From Pohlia nutans (Eukaryota; Streptophyta; Bryopsida; Bryales; Mniaceae): a DNA stretch of 64,000 nt. The stretch is from positions 17,639,955 through 17,703,954 of the forward strand of contig CM040102.1 in the NCBI GenBank assembly GCA_022496805.1, in the 5' to 3' direction. Both the position numbers and the translations under genes were made by a program. The notes beneath the pieces were generated by a model. That model worked only from the letters and a program-made list of their open reading frames with translations, was not told where the DNA came from and made no database searches. Each line of letters starts with the position of its first letter. Positions within the stretch are counted from its first letter, which is position 1. This document shows, piece after piece, positions 1 through 10,167 of this stretch.

Positions 1-179
1 AAATGAGGCATAAAAATTTCACAAACCATCCCCTTCCTAATTGGATCACACATGCATGAAGCTAAAATCCCGTAATATCTATCACAAAAATTTCACGATG
101 CAAAAGGATTACTAGAGATGTAAAAACGTGAAGTGATTTTGTACATTAAGCATTTTCTACTTCGTTAGGCATTTTAGAG
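1..179 (+). mobile_element. Partial TTAA-flanked MITE, ~568-bp family
   Basis: The window opens inside a copy of a dispersed repeat. It shares the segment AAATGAGGCATAAAAATTTC with positions 9980-10163, 19438-20005 and reverse copies further on. Its right end reads TTTTAGAG followed by TTAA (180-183), as in the 9599 copy. No coding potential is seen. Confidence 0.7.
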
Positions 180-183
180 TTAA

Positions 184-910
184 AAAGCTTATTGAAACTT
201 TTGAAGAGCACCAAGCTCTTACACACCTCTTACACACTCAATAATGATAAACCTCCAAGATCTTCCACACCTTCTAACTATTTGGAGTGAAGAAATAAGA
301 GTATAATAAAGCAAAATTCTTTGTTGATTCTTCAAATCCAAGGTGACTTTACAGATAACTCTAACGAGTGTTCAATTTTGTTGAATAATATCAAGTATTA
401 TTATCGTTGTTTTGTTTTGAACGCAACTTCCACGTTGGTAGAGCACCAACAATGCAACAATGCTGTGTGTAGTACATGTCTGAGGCGGATTATACACGAT
501 TGAGTACAGAAAACGCTGAAGGACAGTTGGGCCGGCTGGCGGGCTTGGGCTCGTGATAAAAGAGTTTATGATCAATATGCTTCCAGAACATTCCGCATAA
601 AAAATGAGAGCTGCCTTCTCGGCCTCACACTCTCCTAGGCCCAGCCATGTCGGCCAATGTTCAGGTAGAAACTCATTTTCCAAATAGCCGATTCAAAATG
701 AAAATTTTAAGCTGATTGCTTATCAATATTTCAATAAAAGTGTTATTTTAAATAAAAGTACAAGAAGGAACTAAAGCATATCAATGATTGAACAATTGGT
801 TGACAATAAAGAACTTTGGATATTGGCTGATTTGGCTTAATTTTTTCTTAGAAATTGGAGATATCTTTAAAGTAAGACAGTGGGCAACATTCAGACAGTG
901 GGTAACATTC
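184..910. other. Intergenic, no gene seen
   Basis: AT-rich sequence with short open frames that have no recognisable domains. Around 345-363 it contains the terminal motif ACAGATAACTCTA, shared with the TA-flanked MITE family described at 11660, 17863 and 62573. Confidence 0.5.
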
Positions 911-1352
911 AGTAGCCTCTAAGGTAGGAAAACCAAAAACGGTGAAAATAAGGTGATTTGACTAGAAGGAATGGAGTTAGAAATTATGTGAAATTTTTTT
1001 GAGATGAAGAAGAAGAAATGATGAAGAATGCAAGTTGTTTCGTATTTTTATTCCCCGTAAATAATTATCTACAATTTCTCAAAGTGGGAAGTTTGTCAAA
1101 CCCCCTTCTTGTATACTAGACTCTTCCTTTTCTACACATGAAAGCACCAAAAACGGTTAACTAATATCACATAAAACCGCACACAAGATTCCAAAAAAAT
1201 TAGCAATTTTTAGTAAATTTTTGGAATCCTCGTCATGCAAAAATTCTCCATTTTCGGTCTTCCACCTCCCTGCTTTTAAAAAACTCTAGTGCACGCCTTG
1301 AGGGCATTAACCGTTTTTGGTTTTCCTACCTTATGAGTGCTGCCCACTGTTC
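895..1352. mobile_element. MITE with 23-bp perfect inverted repeats
   Basis: Positions 921-943 (AAGGTAGGAAAACC..., continuing to CGGT) are the exact reverse complement of 1310-1332. The match resumes outside this core as ACAGTGGG (about 895) against CCCACTGT (about 1345), so the element is about 460 bp. The interior is AT-rich and non-coding. No clear target-site duplication was found, so the superfamily is open. Confidence 0.7.
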
Positions 1353-1569
1353 GGGAAGATTTTTGAGCCAACCAGTCAATGTCCTCTATTTTCCAAAAGC
1401 AACCGGTTTTTTGAGATTATATCCAGTATATTTTGTCTATGAATACTAAATATAATTATTTTTCAGTCATTTAGTTCGGTGTTTTGCCTCTATTCTTGAA
1501 ATTCAACCAGCTATTTCCAAAAACTAACCGGCTCACTTGTAACTAACTGACAGTTCTTCCCGGGCAGTG

Positions 1570-2020
1570 GTGCTGCCTCTCTCCAACAGAATGATATGGA
1601 ATATCCCACATCATTTCATTCTCTCAACGAAATGATGTGGGATATTCTACATCAAATCAGTAGCTACAGGGGCCCATGGCATTAAACAAGATCAATCAAC
1701 CATAGTGAACAGTAATCAAAAGCACTCATTCAATCACAATTCAACAGTGTTTTGTAATTGCTTATTTGATTCCATTACAATTCAACAGTGTTTTGTAATT
1801 GTATATTTGATTCATTCACAATTCAGCAATGTTTTATAATTGTTTATTTTGATTCCATCACAATTCAACAGTGTTTTGTATTTGTATATTTGATTCATTC
1901 ACAATTCAAGAGTGTTTTGTAATTGTTTATTTGATTCAATAGATCATTCAATTACAAAACACTGGTCACTCCATATATAAACGTGGATGAAACTAAAGGG
2001 CACCCTCTTGGAAGGCTACT
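1570..2020 (+). mobile_element. Dispersed element, expanded copy (pairs with 44198-44502)
   Basis: The 5' part holds a near-perfect hairpin (AATATCCCACATCATTTCAT ... AATGATGTGGGATATT, about 1600-1655). It is followed by about five tandem copies of a ~38-bp unit containing CAATTCAACAGTGTTTTGTA (about 1734-1950), then TATATAAACGTGGATGAAAC and AAGGCTACT. A second copy lies in reverse orientation at 44198-44502 with only one or two units. That copy shows ends CAGTAGCCTT/AAGGCTACTG. Confidence 0.75.
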
Positions 2021-2609
2021 AAATGGCTACTGCATGGGAAGCATTTTCATTTCTGACAGTTTTCTCTCTTGAACTTGGAGTTTTTCCTCGAATCCTGTGT
2101 AGTGGCGATCTGTCGGAGATGCTCTTAGTACTGTGGGAGATGCTCTAAGAGCATCATCAACCCACCGCAGAAGAAGGCGCATGTCCGTTACCTTTTTTGC
2201 GGTGGGGCTCCCAACAAGTTTTTGGCCGTTCCAATGCAGGAACGGCACTGCCGTTCTCGCTCCTGCGCACGCCACTTCTTCGGTCTTGCCCGTTACTTTC
2301 AAGATTCCTCATGCGCCCGCTACCTTGGCCCATGAAGAGTAGTCCACGCAGCTGTGTCGTTCTTTTCTTGTCCTTTTGCATGCGGTGGCAAATTTACAGT
2401 GTTGGTTTGGGACCGCGGGTTGTAAGGGAGGCATCAACATGCGGGATAGTACACAAGCGGCCCCGCAGCTGAACCTCGAAATTTGCGATACTGTGGCTCT
2501 TTCCAGTTTCTGCATTGCTGATGGTCTAAGGGCGGACTTCCATGTGAGTGGGTGGTGGGTGGAAGGCACTAGAAGACAAGAATTGAGGTCTCAAGAACCA
2601 CCCATGCTC

Positions 2610-2725
2610 CACCCATTTCGGTACAAAGGAAATTTATACTCTAGAATCCTCCTGTTTCCACCCATTTCGGTACAAAGGAAATTTATACTCTAGAATCCTC
2701 CTGTTTCCACCCATATCGGTGGAGC
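2610..2725. repeat. 54-bp direct tandem duplication
   Basis: The block starting CCACCCATTTCGGTACAAAG and running through TCTAGAATCCTCCTGTTT occurs twice back to back, and a third partial unit begins CCACCCATATCGGTGGA. The surrounding 2030-2780 is more GC-rich than its neighbours but shows no supported gene. Confidence 0.8.
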
Positions 2726-2786
2726 TTCTTCCTTTGGAGGACCGACCACCCACTGCCCCCCTTGCATGGAAGGAGGCCCTAAGTAG

Positions 2787-3008
2787 CTACACTAAATAGG
2801 TAGATTAGTGTTAGATACACTAATTTACATAAACATGTTGTAAGTTTTTACTGTTGACCAATTTTTTTACCCTCTATATTGGTCAAGATGGGGATCTTTC
2901 AATAGTACTGGAATCAATGTCTTTGGTAAATTTTTTTGTCAAGAGTAAAAATCTATAATATTTTCAAATCTTATAATTATCTAACACTAATCTACCTATT
3001 TAGTGTAG
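2787..3008. mobile_element. MITE with 31-bp perfect inverted repeats
   Basis: Positions 2787-2817 (CTACACTAAATAGGTAGATT...) are an exact reverse complement of 2978-3008. The ~160-bp interior is AT-rich and non-coding. Perfect termini suggest a fairly recent copy. The target duplication is not clear. Confidence 0.75.
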
Positions 3009-3805
3009 TGTTCTCTACTAACTTATCATCTTGACAGAGTTCAATAATTTACCAGTTGCAAGCTGGCTCTCGGGTGATGATCCAGACTGCAGTCTAAGTT
3101 AGTTCGTCAGGGTTTTCTCTCGGTCGACCTTTCAGATACCGCACGCACTAGACTAGCTCAAGTATAGAGACCCAAATTTGTGTAGAAACGCCACTCAATT
3201 CACTGTCGCTACTCACTCCATCATGTTGGCAGAGACGCAAATCGGTCGCGGGAGCTTCTTCAAATTTAACCTGTAGACTTGCAATGGTTTTGTAGGAAGG
3301 TTACAAGTACCGATTCGTAGGTACCCACTCCTTACACGTGCCTGGGAGGAATCATCCTACTTAACTGCGTACTCCGACTGTCGTTCGTAGAGGACAACAA
3401 GCAGACAATTGATTCATTTCAACAAGCAAGCGCACCTGCGATTCAAGCAGATCCCAGGTAAACCATCACTATCTGTGAGAGACCTCCGTTTTGGTCATGT
3501 ACTAGAGAGAGGGTTGGCCATGGCCAGCTTTGTGGAAGCTTCCTTTTTTGGCAGAATCGGCTCTTCAGGCAGATTCTGCGAAAAAAAATTGTCCCGTGAG
3601 AATGCCCGAATCTGCCTTACATGGTTTTAACGATCATAGAATCATGTGTTGTGTTTGCTGGAAATCTGAAGTGGCTAGTTGGCAGAGAATAAGTTTTTTT
3701 TGAGTAATTTCACGGACATGAAGGAGAAAGTACACTGATTATTCAATTTAGTGCGTGTGGTACTAATTCCCAAAGCACGCACTATTTTGGCAAATCTTAG
3801 TATTA

Positions 3806-4159
3806 GAGCCGCTTCACACTATGGTCGGAGGTCGAGAGGCCGTCGATTTCCACCAATCAAATTGCAAGAAACCATGGTTTTGGCCTCTCGATCCCTCACA
3901 CTAGAGGTGAAAGTCCAACGGCCATTGCTCTCCAAAATGCCTATGTGGCAGAATTTTTTGATTAAGGTGACAACCTCTCGAAAGGAAGTTTGGGTCGGAC
4001 GGGTTGGAAATCCAAACTATGGTCGAGAGGCCATCGATTTTTTATCATAAAAAATGGAAACTATATTTCATTGCCTATTTTTTTTTTGGACTCTCAACAA
4101 AGTTTGGACTCTCAATCCTATGGCCTCTCGACTTGAATGGCCATAGTGTGAAGCGGCCC
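3806..4159. mobile_element. Tourist/PIF-Harbinger-like MITE, TSD TTA
   Basis: The ends are GAGCCGCTTCACACTATGG and its near-complement CCATAGTGTGAAGCGGCCC. They are flanked by the 3-bp direct repeat TTA (3803-3805 and 4160-4162). Sub-terminal GTCGAGAGGCC motifs are also inverted. A sister copy with TAA flanks lies at 16724-17086. A 3-bp TWA duplication is characteristic of PIF/Harbinger elements. Confidence 0.8.
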
Positions 4160-4339
4160 TTAGTGAGGGCTGAATTTTTTTACATAGTGGCTGATATCTT
4201 CATATCACGCTAATTTTTATATCATAATGATATTTAGTATCATCTTCACTCTCTTCCCACTGGCACTATAAACCTTCCTTCACTAAATGAGATAATCACT
4301 ATAACAACTACTAGGCCACTTATATTCTACCTGGTAAAT

Positions 4340-4506
4340 TACACTACTTTTTGCTAATAGCATGTCATACTAATTCCAAAAACACACTCTATTTTTGAAA
4401 AATCATGAAACTGGCGAGGGCTGAACTTTTTACATTTTAGTGTCACCTTCACTAATTATCCTCTCTTACTGTAATCCCACCCTCACTATTAGCAAAAAGT
4501 AGTGTA
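4340..4506. mobile_element. Short MITE with 21-bp perfect inverted repeats
   Basis: TACACTACTTTTTGCTAATA(G) at 4340-4360 is exactly inverted at 4486-4506. The interior resembles 3750-3800 (TACTAATTCC, CACACTCTATTTT), so a related fragment precedes it. Non-coding. Confidence 0.7.
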
Positions 4507-4509
4507 GTT

Positions 4510-5282
4510 CCTTAAAGAATCCTTGTTCCCTCCAAAATTTCTTTGCAGTCCACCTTGTTAGGCAATTTAGGTTATAGAATCATGAGGGTGATGCGTTTAG
4601 TTAGGGCTTCTTCCCAATCTCACCATGTTTTATAGAGGGAAGCCATAATCGGAGTGCTTACCCTGTATAAAATCTTTGCACCAATAATACCTTAGTCTAC
4701 CCCTAAGATGGGCAAAAAGTGCCTTAAAATTATTTCCACGTGTCCAAAATGATAGGTAGATCCATAGGATATTTGTTAAAACGTCACCATTCTTTAGAAG
4801 TAATTTTGAAAGTTTTAAGCATTGTGACTGAAAAACCGTTGCAAATTATTCATTTGTTGCAACTTACAATAGTTCGGGGCAAATCCTGAGTTTTACTTAA
4901 CACCTTAATTACCCTTACTATGTCACATTTATGGTGTAATTTTAGATATTTTAAGACTGTAGTTCCTAAATTATTGAGATTCTAGGCACAAACCTCTGTC
5001 TTATAATTTATGAACTTGATAGAATATGGGTAAAATAATTACTTTCTGCCTAACCTGAGGTTCGACACCCATTATGAATCTGCTTAAATTGACGACACTT
5101 TGACAGGGAATGTTGTACTGCACTTGGAAATGAGGGAGTGGATGAGAAAAGTTTCGCTTATAAATGAGAAGATAGTAATTTTACAAGGTCAAAATAAGTG
5201 ACTGTAGGGTCAACCAACATTAGAACACAACAAAGCTGAAATGAACATGATGAACAAAAATAATGAGTTTTGAAGAGGCCAT
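4510..5282. other. Intergenic, no gene seen
   Basis: AT-rich DNA without a supported reading frame or structured repeat. It ends at the CACTA-type element that begins at 5283. Confidence 0.4.
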
Positions 5283-5454
5283 CACTACTAGAAAATCCAA
5301 TTTTTCTGCTGTTTCAGTCGTATTGATCTGGTGCGCTTTTCTATTGCTTTGGTTGCGTTTTCATTCAAATCAAGAGATTGTTGTTTAAATCAACAGAAAA
5401 GTGAACGAGATCAATGAAACCGAATCAACAGAAAATTTGGATTTTCTAGTAGTG
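5283..5454. mobile_element. CACTA-type MITE with TSD CAT
   Basis: The termini are CACTACTAGAAAATCCAA and its inverse TTGGATTTTCTAGTAGTG. Both are flanked by the 3-bp direct repeat CAT (5280-5282, 5455-5457). CACTACTAGAAA ends with a 3-bp duplication are diagnostic of CACTA/EnSpm elements. At 172 bp it carries no transposase. It sits about 320 bp upstream of the kinase start and so within its likely promoter region. Confidence 0.85.
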
Positions 5455-5776
5455 CATGGAGACACTTTATTCCTCATTAGTGTTTCAAAGTATTATGCCA
5501 AAGACAACGAAGCAGACATGCCGTTCTAATTCCTAGTCAGTGATCTGGTTCCCATCGTCTCGGTTCTACAATACTCTTTATCTTCGACATCAGTCATTTT
5601 TGATCGCGTGAGCGATGCGCTAAACTTTCGCCACACATTTGTGCTATAAGCCATATTGATAATTCATTCACATCATGGGTGCAGAGAAGAGGCATAATCT
5701 TGTCTGACAGTTCTTTGAATCAATTGACTGCAACTGGAGGGAAGGCTTTACGGAATCTAATCCACCGACATCAAGA

Positions 5777-7231
5777 ATGGCACAAGAAAATGTAACTATG
5801 GCTCTGGCCAACACGGGCGAGGAAAGTGAGGATCGATCTGCTTCCTCACAGCCGTTTCATACAGCAGGTCAGTCTTCAGGCTTTTTTGCTGGAAACTCCA
5901 CTGGAGTGTCAACATCTTCCTCTTCTCTGTACTACTCCACACGCATTTACAACATGATCCAGAACAGAAGCAACTTCACAAGTGAAGTGGAGTTCGACAT
6001 TGCGTTCTCGAAAGACCACCATTGGAGCGACCTTGTGGACTCGGACACCGACAACGCGTCAACCCGACTGGCGAACCGTGAGTACTTTCAAGTACTGAAG
6101 AATCATCCGGAATGGGGAGCGTTCTTCATGTCTGTGAAGGTGGTAGTGGGGAAGAAAATCAACGAAGGCGCACAAGCCGAGATTTACGATGCCAAGGTGG
6201 AGTTCGAAGACGGTCGCAAGTCTCCAGGATATGGCTACCACGTGGTGAAGGTCATGAAGGGAGACAATCCCCTGCAAGATTTCCAACGCCAGTGGCCTGT
6301 GGGTATGTTGTGCAACGCTTCCACAGCTCGAGTGAAGGGGCCTCTGATGTGGATCCTGGGAGGAACGATGATCGACGACAGGTTTGCGTTTGTGATGGTG
6401 AAGCAGTGGGGTGATCTGCGAAAGCTCATTGATGACAAAATGCAATCCATCTGCAACCGAGGCCCACCGAATTTCAACCGGAAGTTTCTGATCGATGTCT
6501 TGTTGTGTATTGCAAGAGATATGGAGGCATTGCACATGAAGTATGGAATTGTTCATAGAGACTTGAAAGCATCAAACATTCTTCTGTGGTCTTCGGGTGA
6601 AGGACTTCCATACGACAATCCTCACGTGAAAGCAACTGTGGTTGATTATGAATGTTCAATGGGAGTGGTGGGCTCAAGGTTTTGGAGAGCACCGGAGATT
6701 CTTCAGCAATTGAAGGACAAAGTTCCGAGCTCCAAAATTGTGTTTACAATGGCAGCGGATGTTTATAGCTATGGGATGATATGCTATGAGCTTCTAACTG
6801 GGCGCATTCCCTTTGAAGAGCACTCTGGGCGAGACTTTGATATTGTTCTTGAGAAAGGGACAGAAACTCTATTCGGAGAGTTTAGAGCAAGAACTCTATT
6901 CGAACTTGGAACAGCAGTTGAAGGAGATTATATTTATCTTGAGCTCGGAGACAACATTATGTGCGAGTGTTGGATTCGTGATCCTTTAGCAAGACCAAAT
7001 TTTACTGAAATCATTAATCTGCTTGAATATTTTCAAAGCGGGAATTCATTCCGAAGTGAAGGGCCCACGTGGCAGTTGCGGGGCGGGTGGGGCTGGGCTG
7101 GTAGAATGCACTATGCCCGGGTGGGGCCCGGGGGCACCAGAATGCAAAGAAATCGAATGCCCCAATTTCCGCGGTCGTTCCCGTCAGCAGAATCGAAGGG
7201 CTTTGGGTGTCCTTGCTGGCGGAGGAGGTAA
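5777..7231 (+). CDS. Intronless protein kinase-like protein with altered DFG motif
   Basis: The 484-residue frame encodes one protein-kinase fold. Visible motifs are a glycine loop region INEGAQAEIYDA (~127-138), a likely ATP-anchoring lysine in HVVKVMKG (K158), HRDLKASNILL (HRD at 260-262, catalytic-loop Asn present) and WRAPEI (APE 305-307). DVYSYGMICYELLTGRIPFE marks subdomain IX, and a C-lobe CWIRDPLARP motif is also present. The DFG position reads DYE (290-292): the metal-binding Asp is kept, but Phe and Gly are lost. Only 12 residues separate DYE from APE, so the activation segment is very short. Activity is therefore uncertain. Residues 1-70 are Ser/Thr/Asn-rich. The last ~55 residues come from a sharply GC-rich stretch and are Gly/Arg/Trp-rich with a Cys-Trp-Arg tail. 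Lack of introns suggests a retrogene or a single-exon family. The ATG at 5777 is the first in frame. Confidence 0.8.
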   Translation: MAQENVTMALANTGEESEDRSASSQPFHTAGQSSGFFAGNSTGVSTSSSSLYYSTRIYNMIQNRSNFTSEVEFDIAFSKDHHWSDLVDSDTDNASTRLANREYFQVLKNHPEWGAFFMSVKVVVGKKINEGAQAEIYDAKVEFEDGRKSPGYGYHVVKVMKGDNPLQDFQRQWPVGMLCNASTARVKGPLMWILGGTMIDDRFAFVMVKQWGDLRKLIDDKMQSICNRGPPNFNRKFLIDVLLCIARDMEALHMKYGIVHRDLKASNILLWSSGEGLPYDNPHVKATVVDYECSMGVVGSRFWRAPEILQQLKDKVPSSKIVFTMAADVYSYGMICYELLTGRIPFEEHSGRDFDIVLEKGTETLFGEFRARTLFELGTAVEGDYIYLELGDNIMCECWIRDPLARPNFTEIINLLEYFQSGNSFRSEGPTWQLRGGWGWAGRMHYARVGPGGTRMQRNRMPQFPRSFPSAESKGFGCPCWRRR

Positions 7232-7293
7232 TCGGGCAGCCGGCGACCGGGCTGGTTCGGGCGGAGAAGCAAATGTTTTGGGGAGTACCGTAG

Positions 7294-7557
7294 TAGGAAG
7301 GCAGGGTCGGCACTTTCATGTCGAATAATTAATTAAAGTTTGAAAAGTAGGGGTCGGCACTTTCAAAAATAATTATTAAAAATTCGGCTATTAATAACTA
7401 ACATTGAATTTTACTAGCGGCTACACGTTTTCCTTTGTTTTTTGTCTACAATTTTTGTTGACTTCATTTTTGTTGATTTCGACAAAATACTTGATAAATT
7501 TATTTATTTTTTCGGCATTTTTTTGGGGAATTATTTTCTGCCGACCCTGCCTTCCTG
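7294..7557. mobile_element. hAT-like MITE downstream of the kinase
   Basis: TAGGAAGGCAGGGTCGGCA (7294 on) is inverted as TGCCGACCCTGCCTTCCTG (ending ~7557). The flanks are TACCGTAG (7286-7293) and TACGGTAG (7559-7566), an 8-bp direct repeat with one mismatch. Such 8-bp duplications fit hAT elements. The interior is AT-rich and non-coding. Confidence 0.65.
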
Positions 7558-7566
7558 GTACGGTAG

Positions 7567-9594
7567 TCGCTTCACGCAGATCCAGGCGGGCATTCAGTTT
7601 CCATCAATGGCCACCTCACCCCAACTCTGAAATCACCAGGTCAACCCCAGTTCGATTACTCAGAATGTTTTTCTAAGTATGTACAGGTACTCCAATTTTC
7701 GCATTCACCCGCCCTGAAGCATCCACACAACAATCACCCACAACAATTACGAGTTATTTTTAAACCGATCAACGCATAATTTTTTCATTATTATTATTAT
7801 GTAAATAAAAGTGAATTTATAAGTTTTTCAAAGTTTTTTTCCTTTCAAAAATCATTGTAATTACATTAATGCTCAAAATAGTATTTTGTTTAGGGAAAAT
7901 GTAAATAGTACTGGTGTACAACAAGTTGTATGTAGTAGGAGATCGTCTCCACACTTTCTAGGTCTCCACACTTTCTTAGGTGGGACCGCTTTCATTTGAA
8001 ATTAGGAACTTAGTGAAAATTAGCGTTTGACTGGAAAACGACCAAATATGGCCCCACGGGGTTAAAAAGTACAGAAAGTTGCTTAGCTTGCTCTTGGTTC
8101 ATGATCGGCAAAGTGCAGATACTAAGTGGAGAGTGTAACTCATAGGCACACTTAACCTACATTACTTTTATAGGATATTGGAGAAATAGGCACGTACAAA
8201 TATTTGTCAGCCATTCGCATCAGTTATCCATTAAAATACAAGTATTTTTGCTCATTTTCGAGGGTCATTTTCACAACTTTCCATTCATTTACTAGATAAA
8301 ATTATGTTTTGCACATTATAGTATGCACCAAAATGAAGCAAAATATGTAATTTATTGCCTAAATTGATCAAACTAGCAATTTGTTTCATTGTTTCAAAGG
8401 AGGTCATCAAAAAGAGGTCGTAAGACCATTTTTTGATTTTTTTTCTTCAATTTGGATGGCACGATGAACCTAAAATTAAAAATCTAAAAGACCAGAAATA
8501 AACGTGTATTCGTTTGACATACTTTGAACAAAAAATAATATGGTTTGCCAAAACCTCATGGAATTATACATGGTCAAAATTAAGCAGACTTTAGAATATG
8601 CAATTCTTTTGTGCGTATACAATATCTCACTTAGTACCCCCGATTGTAACCCCAAAATGGCCCCAACTCTTTTCTTCATTTTGAGGACTTGATGTATGAA
8701 TCAAAGTTGTATAGATGAATTTTAGATTTTATGCATACAGTTAGATGTGGATTGCAATTTTCAATTTATTTACATATAATTTGAATTGAAAATTCAATTT
8801 TTTTGAAAAATGATTACAAATAAGTTATTGTCAATGTAAAGATATGTATAGCGATTTTGTGGAGATTATTTGGTTGCTTAATTTTATAACTTGATTTTCT
8901 GAGGAGGACATTTAAACTCAAATTTTGGAATTTTTTGGTGAATCACTTCAACATGAAGTGTGGCGTATAAGTTTCACAATGCATTCCCTTTGTAATAAGT
9001 GTGGAAATGTATGAATCTAATTTCCAATAAAATCTATCGTAAGAAATTCACACGGTCAAAATTGCAAAACGGATGAGATTATGGTCTTGATTCTACACAT
9101 TATCTAGAATTTGAATGTTTGGGTAGTATAGGTTTAAGAATCAAACAACTTGAATAGATAGGTTGGGAAAATTTGAAGATTTTGACCATATTTTTTTTCT
9201 CTTAACTTTGGTTGCAAAAAGGATATATTGCAAATTTTTCAAATTTTTCGAGTCTCTCTCTTTTTTGGGAAAAACTATTTACATGCGTGGTGGCATACCC
9301 TCCACCCCCGGCACTCAAAAAAATGTATTTGCTTATTTATATTATTTTATATTTTGGCTATGAAGTGAAGTGTGCGTCCAAACCAAAGCAAGGCCTTGAC
9401 CTTATGATAGAGCACTCTCCACCGTAGGGCAATAGGTAAATCAATTAATTAATGAATTTAGGAGGGATTAACTTAGGTCAAGTTTTCCACTATAAAAAAA
9501 TTTAATTCATTCAAAAAACATTGACCTCATGTAGCCCCATAGAATGGACATCAACTAGAAAATGGTTGCTTACAACATTGAGGGTTAACCCCTA
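7567..9594. other. Intergenic, degenerate repeats
   Basis: AT-rich sequence without a supported gene. About 8640-9130 is a degenerate copy of the TTAA-flanked ~568-bp family, sharing TTGATGTATGAATCAAAGTTG and the CACTTCAACATGAAGTG-like motif. Its ends are eroded. Confidence 0.5.
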
Positions 9595-9598
9595 AATG

Positions 9599-10163
9599 TC
9601 CGCATCCCTCTCAAAGTTCGACCGTTTTGCAAAGATTCATTATAAAATGCAATTAAGAGGGATATTTTGAACTTGATGTATGAATAAAAGTTGTACATCA
9701 ATATGAATTTTAGATATTATTTGTATCGTAAAATATGTGATTGCTATCACCAATATTTAGTAAACAATTTGAATCTTGAAATACAAAATCATTTTGTAAT
9801 TCAATCACAAATTAAATATTGACATTCTGTGAATGAAATTTGTTATGATGGATTGAAATGTGATACTCTAAGTGTAGTGATTTCTAGAGATTTTTAGGGT
9901 GCTTAATTTTATAAGTTTATATTTTCAAGAACACATTTACACGAAAATCTTCAATTTTTTTGGTGAATCGTTGCAAGATGAAATGAGGCATAAAAATTTC
10001 ACAAACCATCCCCTTCCTAATTACATCACACATGCATGAAGCTAACTTCCCCTAATATCTATCACAAAATTTTCACAATGCAAAAAGATCACGAGAGATG
10101 TAAAAACTTGAAGTGATTTTGTACATCATTCAAGCATTTTATACTTGGTTGGGAATTTTAGAG
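9599..10163 (+). mobile_element. TTAA-flanked MITE, ~568-bp family
   Basis: The left end CCCCTAAATGTCCGCATCCC is preceded by TTAA (9595-9598). The right end GGAATTTTAGAG is followed by TTAA (10164-10167). It is 565 bp and collinear with 19438-20005. The interior has no long frame. Confidence 0.75.
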
Positions 10164-10167
10164 TTAA

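Noticed and set aside
372..683. 103-codon minus frame near the window start
   Set aside because: No recognisable domain, no ATG at its first codon region, and it overlaps a MITE end.
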